A DNA stretch of 30,963 nt, from assembly GCA_036244995.1 (NCBI GenBank), contig BTTF01000013.1, forward strand, positions 1 through 30,963, given 5' to 3'. Numbering within the stretch: the stretch's first letter is position 1; each line of letters starts with the position of its first letter. The notes beneath the pieces were generated by a model. The model did not search any database, was not told the origin of the DNA, and saw nothing but the letters and a program-made list of their open reading frames with translations. Below, one piece after another: positions 1-8,400 of the stretch. The position numbers were made by a program, and so were the translations under genes. The DNA is from BMS3Bbin07 sp036244995 (GTDB lineage Bacteria; Nitrospirota; Thermodesulfovibrionia; Thermodesulfovibrionales; JdFR-85).

Positions 1-87
1 AAAATATGAGTCAGGTACGCTGAAAGCCCAAATTGCTAAAAATATTATTCTTTGTTTTCAAAGGCTTGCAGAGCTAAAAGTCGGGGA

Positions 88-618
88 ATGTGGTTTTTTT
101 ATGTGCGGAAAGTGAGGTCTATTATAGCTGATTGCATTATTAATGATATTCATGTTTGCTTGAAAAGTAATGCTCCGACGGGAGCAGTACTTTTGACTTA
201 TTGTGCTATTGATGCTATGGCATTTCTGCATATGCCTCATAACAAAAAGAAAAATGGAAGATCTGATTTCAAAAATTGGGTGAGAAAATATATGAAAACA
301 GACTCTTCTCAGCCATATCAATATCATGAAGACGATCTCTATGGTGCACGATGTGGACTTGTTCATACTTACACTGCTGATTCGGATAAGAGTGAAATGA
401 ATCAATGTAAAAAAATCGTGTATAAAATAAACTCTTTAAATCATTCTTATGAACCAAGTAAGCATCCTGATTTAGTTGTTCTTGCTGTAGACCTTTTTAT
501 ACGAGATTTTTATGATGCTGTAGCTAAGTTTCTCTCAGATATAGAGAAAGATGAAGATTTAAATAAACGTGTTACTATTCGATTACCAAGTCTGCTGTTT
601 CATATAAGAAAGCAATAA
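88..618 (+). CDS. HEPN-like small protein, probable defence-associated
   Basis: No named family is certain. The 176-residue protein carries the segment YGARCGLVHTYT, which contains R-x4-H (about R88 and H93), the spacing of the catalytic motif of HEPN ribonucleases. The rest is mostly helical and charged, with no signal peptide or membrane segment. The frame is open after a stop at 37-39, so the gene is complete. A TTG at 52 would add 12 residues, but the ATG at 88 just precedes the segment FYVRKVRSII, which looks like a natural beginning. The gene is visibly richer in A and T than the hsd genes, which suggests separate acquisition. It ends 12 bases before an attC-like hairpin, the arrangement expected of an integron cassette. 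A role in RNA cleavage or abortive infection is inference from the motif and the neighbouring restriction operon. Confidence 0.6.
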   Translation: MWFFYVRKVRSIIADCIINDIHVCLKSNAPTGAVLLTYCAIDAMAFLHMPHNKKKNGRSDFKNWVRKYMKTDSSQPYQYHEDDLYGARCGLVHTYTADSDKSEMNQCKKIVYKINSLNHSYEPSKHPDLVVLAVDLFIRDFYDAVAKFLSDIEKDEDLNKRVTIRLPSLLFHIRKQ

Positions 619-630
619 TAAATAAAAAAA

Positions 631-743
631 GCCTAACAAAAAAGTGCAGTGGAAGCGAACCAGCGGTACCTTATTGGATTTAACCCATTTTTTATGTTCA
701 AATTGTTCTTTGGATGTTAATATTGTGCGGGTTCGCTCCACTG
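631..743. repeat. attC-like imperfect hairpin, 3' end lost
   Basis: GCCTAAC at 631-637 matches the R'' core of integron attC sites (RYYYAAC). It is followed by a long inverted repeat: 647-661 (CAGTGGAAGCGAACC) pairs with 729-743 (GGGTTCGCTCCACTG), leaving one unpaired A, like the extrahelical bases of attC. The loop is 67 bases. The matching R' core (GTTRRRY) expected near 753-759 is not present, because the match stops at 743. The whole would have been about 125 bp, within the usual attC range. It may be a decayed or rearranged attC, or simply a strong hairpin acting as a terminator for the upstream gene. Confidence 0.5.
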
Positions 744-788
744 ACTAAATCGATGTGCCGTAGAAATATAGTCAGTAATGGAGAATAA

Positions 789-2603
789 ATGATACAGTTT
801 AAAGATAAAGCCAATCTGATATGGGAAGTAGCAGACTTATTGCGTGGTGATTACAAGCAGTCAGATTATGGCAAGGTTATTCTGCCAATGACAGTGTTAC
901 GCCGTCTGGATTGTGTGCTGGCGCCAAATAAGCAAAAAGTGCTGGAGTATCTGCCAAAAGTTGAAAAACTCTCTGATAGCGCCAAAGACCTCACCTTAAA
1001 TAAAATCGCCAAAGCAAATTTTCATAACCGCAGCCGTTTTGATTTTGCCAAACTGGTTGCCGACCCAAACCATATTGCCGCAAACCTGCGCAACCATATC
1101 AACGGCTATTCCGCTTCCGCCCGGGAGATCATTGAATATTTCAATTTTGACGATCAGATCGAACGTATGGATGACCCCAAGGCGGATATTCTCTTTCAAG
1201 TGGTTAGAAAGTTTGCTGAGATTGATCTTGCCGATATGGGCACCATGCAAATGGGCTATGTGTTTGAGGATTTGATTCGGCGTTTTGCGGAACAGTCCAA
1301 TGAAACCGCAGGAGAACACTTCACCCCCAGAGAAGTGATCAAGTTGATGGTGAATGTACTGTTCAATGGTGACAGTCATGCCTTAACCCAGGCCGGTATT
1401 GTCAAAACCCTTTATGACCCAGCCTGTGGCACGGGTGGAATGCTCTCCATTGGTGAACAGCATTTGAAGGATTTTAACCCCGATGCCAAGTTGGAAGTAT
1501 TCGGGCAGGAGATCAATCCGGAATCCTACGCCATTTGTAAATCGGATATGCTCATCAAGGGGCAGAACCCTGCCAATATCAAATTTGGCAATACCTTTAC
1601 TGTGGATGGCCTGCGGGAAGAAAAATTTGACTATATGCTCTCAAACCCGCCCTTTGGCGTGGACTGGAAAAAAGCCGCCAAGATCATCAAGGATGAGCAT
1701 CAGAACCTGGGCTTTGCCGGTCGTTTCGGGGCAGGACTACCACGGATAAATGACGGCTCATTGCTGTTTCTGCTCCATATGATTTCCAAGATGAAACCGG
1801 CGAAAGATGGCGGCAGCCGCATTGGTATTGTTTTTAATGGTTCACCGCTGTTTACCGGTCAGGGCGGGAGTGGTGAATCCAATATACGCCAGTGGATCAT
1901 TGAAAATGACTGGCTGGAAGCCATTATCGCTCTGCCGGATCAGCTTTTCTATAACACCGGTATCTCAACCTATATCTGGATATTGAATAACAATAAAAGT
2001 GAGAGGCGCAAGGGTAAGATTCAGCTGATTAATGCCACAGGCAGCAAAGATGAAGAGTTGATGACGGAAGGAAAACTGGACGTTAACCGCTTCTGGGAAA
2101 AGATGTCCCGCTCTTTGGGCAATAAGCGCAAGCAGATTGCCGAAAACGGAGAAAACAGGGGGATTGGCTATATCACCAAACTCTATGGTGATTTTCAAGA
2201 GAATGAATTTGTTAAAATCATGCCCAATGAGTTTTTTGGCTACTGGCGGGTAACTGTGGAGCAACCGCTACGGGATGAAAGCGGCAATATCATCACCGCA
2301 AGAGGCGGTAAGCCCAAGCCCGATACCAAATTACGGGATTATGAAAACATCCCGTTTTTGCGCAAGGACCCAAGCGGCAAGCTGATCCCCCAGACCATTG
2401 CCGAGTATTTTGAGCGTGAAGTAAAACCCCACCTTCCCGATGCCTGGATTGATGAAGAGAAGACCAAAACCGGTTATGAGATCAACTTCACCAAGTATTT
2501 TTACGAATTCAAGCCCCTGCGCTCACTGGCGGAGATAAAGGCCGATATTCTGGCATTGGAAGCCACCAGTCTGGAACTGGAAAAAACAGTTCTGGAGGAT
2601 TGA
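789..2603 (+). CDS. hsdM: Type I restriction-modification DNA methyltransferase subunit M
   Basis: This is the modification subunit of a type I system. With HsdS it transfers methyl groups from S-adenosylmethionine to adenine N6 at the recognition site, and with HsdR it forms the restriction complex. The 604-residue protein has an N-terminal helical HsdM domain (about 1-150), the TPREV segment (about 179-183), the SAM-binding motif DPACGTGGM (about 210-218) and the catalytic N6-adenine motif NPPFG (about 286-290). All key residues are present and the length is normal for the family. A GGAG at 780-783 supports the ATG at 789. Its stop lies 2 bases before the start of the next gene, so hsdM leads a tightly packed operon. 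No clear promoter was recognised upstream; the attC-like hairpin occupies much of that gap. Confidence 0.96.
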   Translation: MIQFKDKANLIWEVADLLRGDYKQSDYGKVILPMTVLRRLDCVLAPNKQKVLEYLPKVEKLSDSAKDLTLNKIAKANFHNRSRFDFAKLVADPNHIAANLRNHINGYSASAREIIEYFNFDDQIERMDDPKADILFQVVRKFAEIDLADMGTMQMGYVFEDLIRRFAEQSNETAGEHFTPREVIKLMVNVLFNGDSHALTQAGIVKTLYDPACGTGGMLSIGEQHLKDFNPDAKLEVFGQEINPESYAICKSDMLIKGQNPANIKFGNTFTVDGLREEKFDYMLSNPPFGVDWKKAAKIIKDEHQNLGFAGRFGAGLPRINDGSLLFLLHMISKMKPAKDGGSRIGIVFNGSPLFTGQGGSGESNIRQWIIENDWLEAIIALPDQLFYNTGISTYIWILNNNKSERRKGKIQLINATGSKDEELMTEGKLDVNRFWEKMSRSLGNKRKQIAENGENRGIGYITKLYGDFQENEFVKIMPNEFFGYWRVTVEQPLRDESGNIITARGGKPKPDTKLRDYENIPFLRKDPSGKLIPQTIAEYFEREVKPHLPDAWIDEEKTKTGYEINFTKYFYEFKPLRSLAEIKADILALEATSLELEKTVLED

Positions 2604-2605
2604 TC

Positions 2606-3499
2606 ATGGCTGCTAAAGACAAACAAGCTTCAGCAATTGTTGTTTTTGAAAGCCGGAAAATCCGCAGAGAATGGCACCAGGAGGAGTGGTGGTTCTCAGT
2701 TGTTGATGTGTGCCGGGTGTTGACGGAAAGTGTCGATGCTGGGGCCTACTGGCGTAAGCTCAAACAACGGCTTATCAAGGAAGGAAGTGAGGTCGTGACA
2801 AATTGTCACGGACTGAAACTGCAAGCGGCTGATGGTAAAAAATATAAAACCGACTGCGCCAACACCGAAGGAATTTTCCGCATTATTCAATCCATTCCCT
2901 TCCCCAGGGCGGAACCCTTCAAACGCTGGCTGGCAGCAGTGGGGTATGAACGGGTGCAGGAGATAGAAAACCCGGAACTTGCTCAAGAGAGAATGAAAGC
3001 CCTCTACGAGCAAAAGGGCTACCCCAAAGACTGGATTGACAAACGGTTGCGCGGCATGTCCATCCGTCAGAACCTGACCGATGAATGGCGGGAACGGGGC
3101 ATTAAAGAGCAGAAAGATTACGCCATCCTCACCGCTGAAATCTCCAGAGCCACCTTTGGCATGACACCCGGCGAGTATAAAAAGCATAAGAACATTCCAG
3201 TAAAATCAAAGGCCAACCTTCGGGATAATATGACCGACCTTGAGCTGATCTTCACTATGCTGGGGGAAAAGGTCACCACGGAAATATCCCGGCAGGAAAA
3301 ACCCGAAACTTTCCCCAAAAATAAACAGGTTGCCCGGCGCGGCGGCAAGGTTGCCGGTAATGCCAGACAGGATACTGAAAAGGAGTTGGGACGGTCTGTT
3401 ATCTCCAAGGAAAATTACCTGCTTGCCGAAGCTTCGGCGCAGGCAGGTCTGTCCGATCAGTTGCCTGAAAATAAGCAGGGCAAGCTGGAGGATGAATGA
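2606..3499 (+). CDS. BRO-family / DinD-like antirepressor protein within the hsd operon
   Basis: The 297-residue protein begins with a Bro-N type domain (about 10-115; segments WWFSVVDVCRVLTES and TEGIFRIIQSIP), as in phage antirepressors and baculovirus BRO proteins. A middle region follows (GYPKDWIDKRLRGMSIRQ). The C-terminal part (MTDLELIFTMLGE, RRGGKVAGNARQDTEKELG) resembles the end of DinD-like BRO proteins. A perfect GGAGG at 2594-2598, 7 bases before the ATG at 2606, favours this start over a TTG six bases earlier. It sits between hsdM and hsdS with a 2-base gap on one side and overlap on the other, so it is surely co-transcribed. Genes of this kind recur in type I loci but their role is not settled. 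DNA binding and a regulatory or anti-restriction role are inference. It is not a known subunit of the enzyme. Confidence 0.85.
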   Translation: MAAKDKQASAIVVFESRKIRREWHQEEWWFSVVDVCRVLTESVDAGAYWRKLKQRLIKEGSEVVTNCHGLKLQAADGKKYKTDCANTEGIFRIIQSIPFPRAEPFKRWLAAVGYERVQEIENPELAQERMKALYEQKGYPKDWIDKRLRGMSIRQNLTDEWRERGIKEQKDYAILTAEISRATFGMTPGEYKKHKNIPVKSKANLRDNMTDLELIFTMLGEKVTTEISRQEKPETFPKNKQVARRGGKVAGNARQDTEKELGRSVISKENYLLAEASAQAGLSDQLPENKQGKLEDE

Positions 3500-4845
3500 T
3501 GGAACGTTACGAGAAATATAAGGACAGCGGGGTTGAGTGGATTGGGGAGATTCCGGAGGGGTGGATATGTTCTAAATTAAAATTCGCAACAAAAAAGATC
3601 ATAGATGGGACTCATTTTACCCCAACATATGTACAGAAAGGTGTTCCTTTTCTACGAGTAACTGATATTCATGAATCCCTAATTGATTTAGATAAAGTTA
3701 AGAGAATTTCTCACGCAGAACATAAGCAATTGTCAAATAGGTGCAATCCATCAAAAGGTGATGTTTTATTGTCAAAAAATGGAACAATTGGAATAACTAA
3801 AGTTATTGATTGGGATTGGGAATTTAGTATTTTTGTCAGCTTGTGTCTTTTAAAATTTAAAACTCTGTTAAGTGGCAGATATTTTGCGTTCTTTTTCAAA
3901 AGCAATATCGTGGATCAGCAAATATGTGAAAGTTCTCAAACAACTTCTGTTACAAACTTGCATTTAGATAAAATAAAAGAACTTTTAATTACCTTACCGC
4001 CACGTCCCGACCAAACAACCATCGCCAACTACCTTGACCGCAAGACGGCGGAGATTGATGAACTCATTGCCCAGAAAGAACGGCTGCTTGAACTGTATGA
4101 AGAGGAAAAAACCGCCATTATCAATCAGGCCGTCACAAAAGGCATTGACCTCGATGTTAAACTAAAGGACAGCGGCATTGACTGGCTGGGGGAGATTCCT
4201 GAGAGGTGGGAGATTAAAAAAATAAAGTATTTGCTGAAAAAGAAAAGAGGTGCATTAAAAACAGGGCCATTTGGAAGTCAGATTAAAAACAGTGATCTAA
4301 ATCCGTTAGGAAAGTTCAAAGTGTATACACAACGCAATGTGATGGATTCTAATTACATTACTGGTGAAGATAGAATTGATGATGAGAAATTTCGTTCGTT
4401 AAAAGAATTTGAAATTATACCTAATGATATTCTTTTTACAACCAGAGGAACTATTGGTAAATGTTCCATATTTCCAGAAAACATGGAAACAGGCATCTTA
4501 CATCCATGCCTAATCCGTATTCAGATAGATGAAAGTTTGGTCTTACCAGGTTGGATAATTAACTATGTCACCAATAGCTCATTTTTTCTTGAGAATGTAA
4601 AATTAGAAAGCAATTCCACTATTATTGATGTGATCTATGGAGGAACTCTCAAAGAAATCGTTATCCCTTTGCCTCTTCCAAAACACCAATCCGCCATAGT
4701 CCATCACATCGAAACCGAAACCGCCCGCATCAACGCCAAAATCGCCCGAACCAAAAAAATCATCGAACTCCAAAAAGAGTACCGCACCGCCCTGATCTCC
4801 GAGGTGGTCACCGGCAAGATCAAGGTGACGCAGGAAATGGGATGA
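3499..4845 (+). CDS. hsdS: Type I restriction-modification specificity subunit S
   Basis: HsdS recognises the bipartite target sequence and bridges two HsdM subunits. The 448-residue protein shows the usual two halves. Each half opens with the same phrase (KDSGVEWIGEIPEGW near residue 7, KDSGIDWLGEIPERW near 223), then a target recognition domain (TRD), then a conserved helical repeat (RKTAEIDELIAQKERLLELY near 186; the matching ETETARINAKIARTKKII near 410). Two adjacent ATG codons lie at 3496 and 3499. The GGAGG at 3487-3491 has its best spacing (7 bases, as in the upstream gene) to 3499. The two TRD-coding stretches (about 3570-4000 and 4210-4670) are clearly more AT-rich than the conserved segments, a mosaic expected from TRD exchange. 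The stop overlaps the next start (ATGA). Confidence 0.95.
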   Translation: MERYEKYKDSGVEWIGEIPEGWICSKLKFATKKIIDGTHFTPTYVQKGVPFLRVTDIHESLIDLDKVKRISHAEHKQLSNRCNPSKGDVLLSKNGTIGITKVIDWDWEFSIFVSLCLLKFKTLLSGRYFAFFFKSNIVDQQICESSQTTSVTNLHLDKIKELLITLPPRPDQTTIANYLDRKTAEIDELIAQKERLLELYEEEKTAIINQAVTKGIDLDVKLKDSGIDWLGEIPERWEIKKIKYLLKKKRGALKTGPFGSQIKNSDLNPLGKFKVYTQRNVMDSNYITGEDRIDDEKFRSLKEFEIIPNDILFTTRGTIGKCSIFPENMETGILHPCLIRIQIDESLVLPGWIINYVTNSSFFLENVKLESNSTIIDVIYGGTLKEIVIPLPLPKHQSAIVHHIETETARINAKIARTKKIIELQKEYRTALISEVVTGKIKVTQEMG

Positions 4846-5468
4846 AATACGATTCAAAAATCCATAAGAGAAAATCAATTCAACTAAAAAATTATGACTA
4901 TTCGCAAGCGGGATTGTATTTTATCACCATTTGCAGCCAAAATCGTGAATGTTTTTTCGGGAATATTGAAAATGGAGAGATGTCCTTAAATGACGCAGGA
5001 CATATGGTGTCCAACCAACGGTTAGATTTGCCAAAACGTTTCGAACATATTGAATTATGCGAATATGTTGTCATGCCGAATCATTTTCATGGCATCATAC
5101 ACCGTAGGGGAGAACCTTGTGTTCGCCCTGATAATTCCTGTGTTCGCCCTGATAATTCCCGGCAACATCAAAAAATGGCAAACACGTGTACCACAGAACA
5201 TAAGGGCGAACACAAGGTTCGCCCCTACCCAATACCAAACGGGACATCGGATGGTTCAATTGGACGGATTATTCAGGCATTTAAATCCTTTACCACCAAT
5301 GAATATATACGCGGTGTAAAACAAAATAATTGGCGCCGATTTGATAAAAAATTATGGCAACGCAATTATTATGAACATGTTATCCGTGATAACGAATCCT
5401 ATCGGCATATTTCAGAATATATTCAAAATAATCCGTTGAAATGGCGTGAGGATAAATATTATGGATAA
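4842..5468 (+). CDS. REP-associated tyrosine transposase (RAYT, Y1/HUH) embedded in the hsd operon
   Basis: This 208-residue protein belongs to the IS200-like/REP-associated Y1 transposase family, which nicks single-stranded DNA at hairpins. It shows the N-terminal segment AGLYFITICSQNRECFFG, the HUH metal motif in VMPNHFHGII (about residues 77-86), the family block KLWQRNYYEHVIRD and the probable catalytic tyrosine in YIQNNP near the end. Length is typical and no stop interrupts it. Between the HUH and C-terminal blocks lies a linker (about residues 88-130) made by a REP-like inverted repeat read in frame. It starts by ATGA overlap with the hsdS stop, and its stop lies 5 bases inside hsdR, so it replaces the usual hsdS-hsdR junction without breaking coupling. 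It may be active, or kept only as an operon passenger; sequence alone cannot tell. Confidence 0.9.
   Translation: MKYDSKIHKRKSIQLKNYDYSQAGLYFITICSQNRECFFGNIENGEMSLNDAGHMVSNQRLDLPKRFEHIELCEYVVMPNHFHGIIHRRGEPCVRPDNSCVRPDNSRQHQKMANTCTTEHKGEHKVRPYPIPNGTSDGSIGRIIQAFKSFTTNEYIRGVKQNNWRRFDKKLWQRNYYEHVIRDNESYRHISEYIQNNPLKWREDKYYG
5104..5228. repeat. REP-like inverted repeat inside the RAYT gene
   Basis: Arms 5104-5129 and 5203-5228 are reverse complements over 25 of 26 bases. The left arm begins GTAGGGGAGAACCTTG and the right arm ends AAGGTTCGCCCCTAC. The 73-base loop includes a short tandem duplication. The element is translated as the linker of the transposase, and its ends keep the reading frame. 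REP-like palindromes are the substrates of RAYT enzymes, so the element may be the transposase's own target inserted in its gene. Confidence 0.9.
5118..5159 (+). repeat. 21-bp tandem duplication (7 codons, two copies)
   Basis: Two identical 21-base units, 5118-5138 and 5139-5159, start TGTGTTCGCCCTGATAATTC. They encode CVRPDNS twice in a row in the transposase linker. The unit begins in the left arm of the palindrome, so the duplication probably arose by slippage at the hairpin. Being a multiple of three, it leaves the frame intact. Confidence 0.92.
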
Positions 5469-8400
5469 AATAACCTCAGAAAACGCCTTTGAAACCGCCA
5501 TTATTCAATCATTGATCGAAACCGGCGGCTACAGCGAAGGCAATGCCGGGGGTTACAGCCCTGAACTGGGGATGTTTAAGGCAGAGGTGTTGCAGTTTTT
5601 AAAAGATACCCAAGGCAGACAATGGGAAAAGCTATCGGCAATCCATGGCAGCGATGTGGAAAACCGCATTATTCAGCGTCTCTATAAAGAGATGGACTTG
5701 CGCGGCAGTCTGGATGTGATTCGCAACGGCTTTGTGGATTACGGCGTCCGTTTCAAGTGCGCTTTTTTCAAGCCGGAATCCGGCCTGAATCCTGACACAA
5801 TCAAGTTGTATGAGCAAAACCGGCTCAAGGTGATCCGGCAGGTCTATTACTCCAAAAAGAATAAAAACTCGGTGGATCTGGTTTTGTCCCTTAATGGGCT
5901 GCCCGTGGCAACACTGGAGTTGAAAAACAGGTTCACAGGTCAAAGCACGGCCCAGGCAAAAAAACAGTACGCCACCACCCGCGACAACAAAGAACTGCTT
6001 TTCGCCTTCAAGAAAAGAGCCCTGGTGCATTTTGCGGTGGATGACGAGGCCGTCTATATGACCACTCGCATTGAGGGCGGCAAAACATGGTGGCTGCCGT
6101 TCAACAAAGGTCACCGGCAGGGCAGTGGAAACCCGCCCAACCCAACTGGATACCGCACGGCTTATCTGTGGCATGAAATACTGGCAAAGGATAGCTGGCT
6201 GGAAATTATCGGCCGTTTTGTCCATCTGCAAACCGAAGAATTTGAGTTTGAGGGACGAAAAAGCAAAAAACAGAAGATGATCTTTCCCCGCTTTCATCAA
6301 CTGGATGCGGTGCGAAAAATGACAGCCCATGTCAGAGAAAATGGCGCGGGACATAATTATCTGGTGCAGCATTCAGCAGGCTCCGGCAAAAGCAACTCCA
6401 TTGCCTGGCTGGCTTATCGTCTGTCCGGCCTGCATAACGATCATGACAAACGGATATTTGACAGCGTAGTGGTGGTGACGGATCGGCGGGTGCTGGATTC
6501 GCAACTGCAAAACACTATCTATCAATTTGAGCATAAAGCCGGGGTGGTGCAACGCATTGACAAGGATTCGCAGCAATTGGCAGATGCCATCGAAGGCAGC
6601 GCCAATATCATTATCACCACCTTGCAGAAATTCCCTCATGTAATTGGTCTGGTGGGTAAATTGCCCTCCAGAAAATATGCGGTGATCATTGATGAAGCCC
6701 ATAGCTCCCAGGGCGGTGAAGCCAGTAAAAAGATGAAGGAGGTGCTCGCAAGTCCTGAAAGCCAGGAAGAAGATCATGGTTCATTGGAAACAAGAGAGCC
6801 GTATCCCAAATATGGCGAGGGCGATGATACGGAACCGGTGGAATCACAGGATTTGGTGAACCATTATATTGAAAAATCCGCAGCTTCCCGTGGTCAGCAA
6901 GCCAATCTGTCATTTTTTGCCTTTACCTCTACCCCTAAATATAAAACGCTGGCGGTCTTCGGCTATCAAGACAGCAATGGCAAGCCGCAGCCTTTTCATC
7001 TGTACTCCATGCGGCAGGCCATAGAGGAAGGCTTTATTCTGGATGTGTTACAAAATTACACCACCTATTCACTCTATTTCAAGCTGTCCAAAGCCATTGA
7101 GGATGATCCTGTAATTAATAAGAAGAAGGCGGCTCGGGCAATTGGGCGTTTTGTCTCCCTGCATCCCCATAATCTGGCACAAAAGACTGAAATCATCATT
7201 GAGCATTTCAGGCAGGTGGTGGCTGTTAAGATTGGTGGCAGGGCCAAGGCGATGCTGGTCACGGCTTCACGGTTGCATGCCAAACGCTATTTTGAGGAGT
7301 TTAACCGTTATATCAGGGAGAACGGTTATGAAAATGACATCAAAATACTGGTCGCATTTTCCGGTAAGGTAATTGATGATAACTTCCCTGATGGCGTCAG
7401 CGAACCGCAATTAACCGGGTTTGGTGAAAAAGAACTGCCCAAGGTGTTTAACGGGGAAGAGTATAAAATCCTGATTGTCGCGGATAAGTATCAAACAGGT
7501 TTTGACCAGCCATTGCTTCATACCCTGTATGTGGACAAACCGCTTTCCGGTGTCAAGGCGGTGCAGACCCTGTCCCGGTTGAATCGTATCGCACCCGGCA
7601 AAGAGGATACCTTTGTGCTGGATTTTGTAAACGACCGGGAAACCATCCTGGAATCTTTTCAGCCTTACTATGAACTGACAACGGTTGGTGAGGAGCCTGA
7701 ACCGAATCATCTGTATGACTTGAAGGCTAAACTGGATGAATGGCAAGTTTATTTAACATCGGAAATTGATGCCCTGGCAAAGGTATATTTCAGGCCAGGC
7801 ACCCGGATGACTGCCGGGACCCAGGCCAAGCTTTACAGTTTTATTGATCCGGCAGTTGACCGTTATACGGCCATAGAAACCGAAGATGAAAAAGAAGAGT
7901 TCAAGAAAAGCCTGCGTACCTGGACAAACTTATATTCATTTCTTGCCCAGATCATGCCTTTTCGGGAGCCTGAATTTGAAAAATTTTATGCTTACGCCAA
8001 ATTATTATTAACCAAATTGCCAAAGCGTGATCTGTCGGAAAGTATGAAGTTGGTGGACGAAGTAGCAATGGAATATTACCGTCTGCAAAAAATCAAGGAG
8101 GGTTCCATTGACTTGATAACGGGTGAAGAAGGCGAGTTGGATGGATTGTCCGAAGCCGGCATCAAACGGGCAAAAGAGGAAAGGGCCGCTTTATCTGAGA
8201 TTATTGATGTTTTAAATGAACGTTTCGGCACTGAGTTTGAGGAAGCGGACAGGCTGTTTTTTGAACAGATAGAAGCCGAATTGATGGAAGATTCAACGCT
8301 CCGGACCCAAGCCAAAGTCAACAAACTTGACACCTTTAAATACGCCTTTGAAGAGCTGTTTGTTGATAAGCTTATTGAGAGGATGGATCAAAACCAGGAT

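Noticed and set aside
4842..5468. RAYT considered as a pseudogene because of the internal palindrome
   Set aside because: The insertion keeps the frame and all family motifs are present before and after it.
5632..6372. Long minus-strand open frame (246 codons) opposite hsdR
   Set aside because: It lies wholly antisense to conserved hsdR motifs, has no ribosome site and its translation resembles no family.
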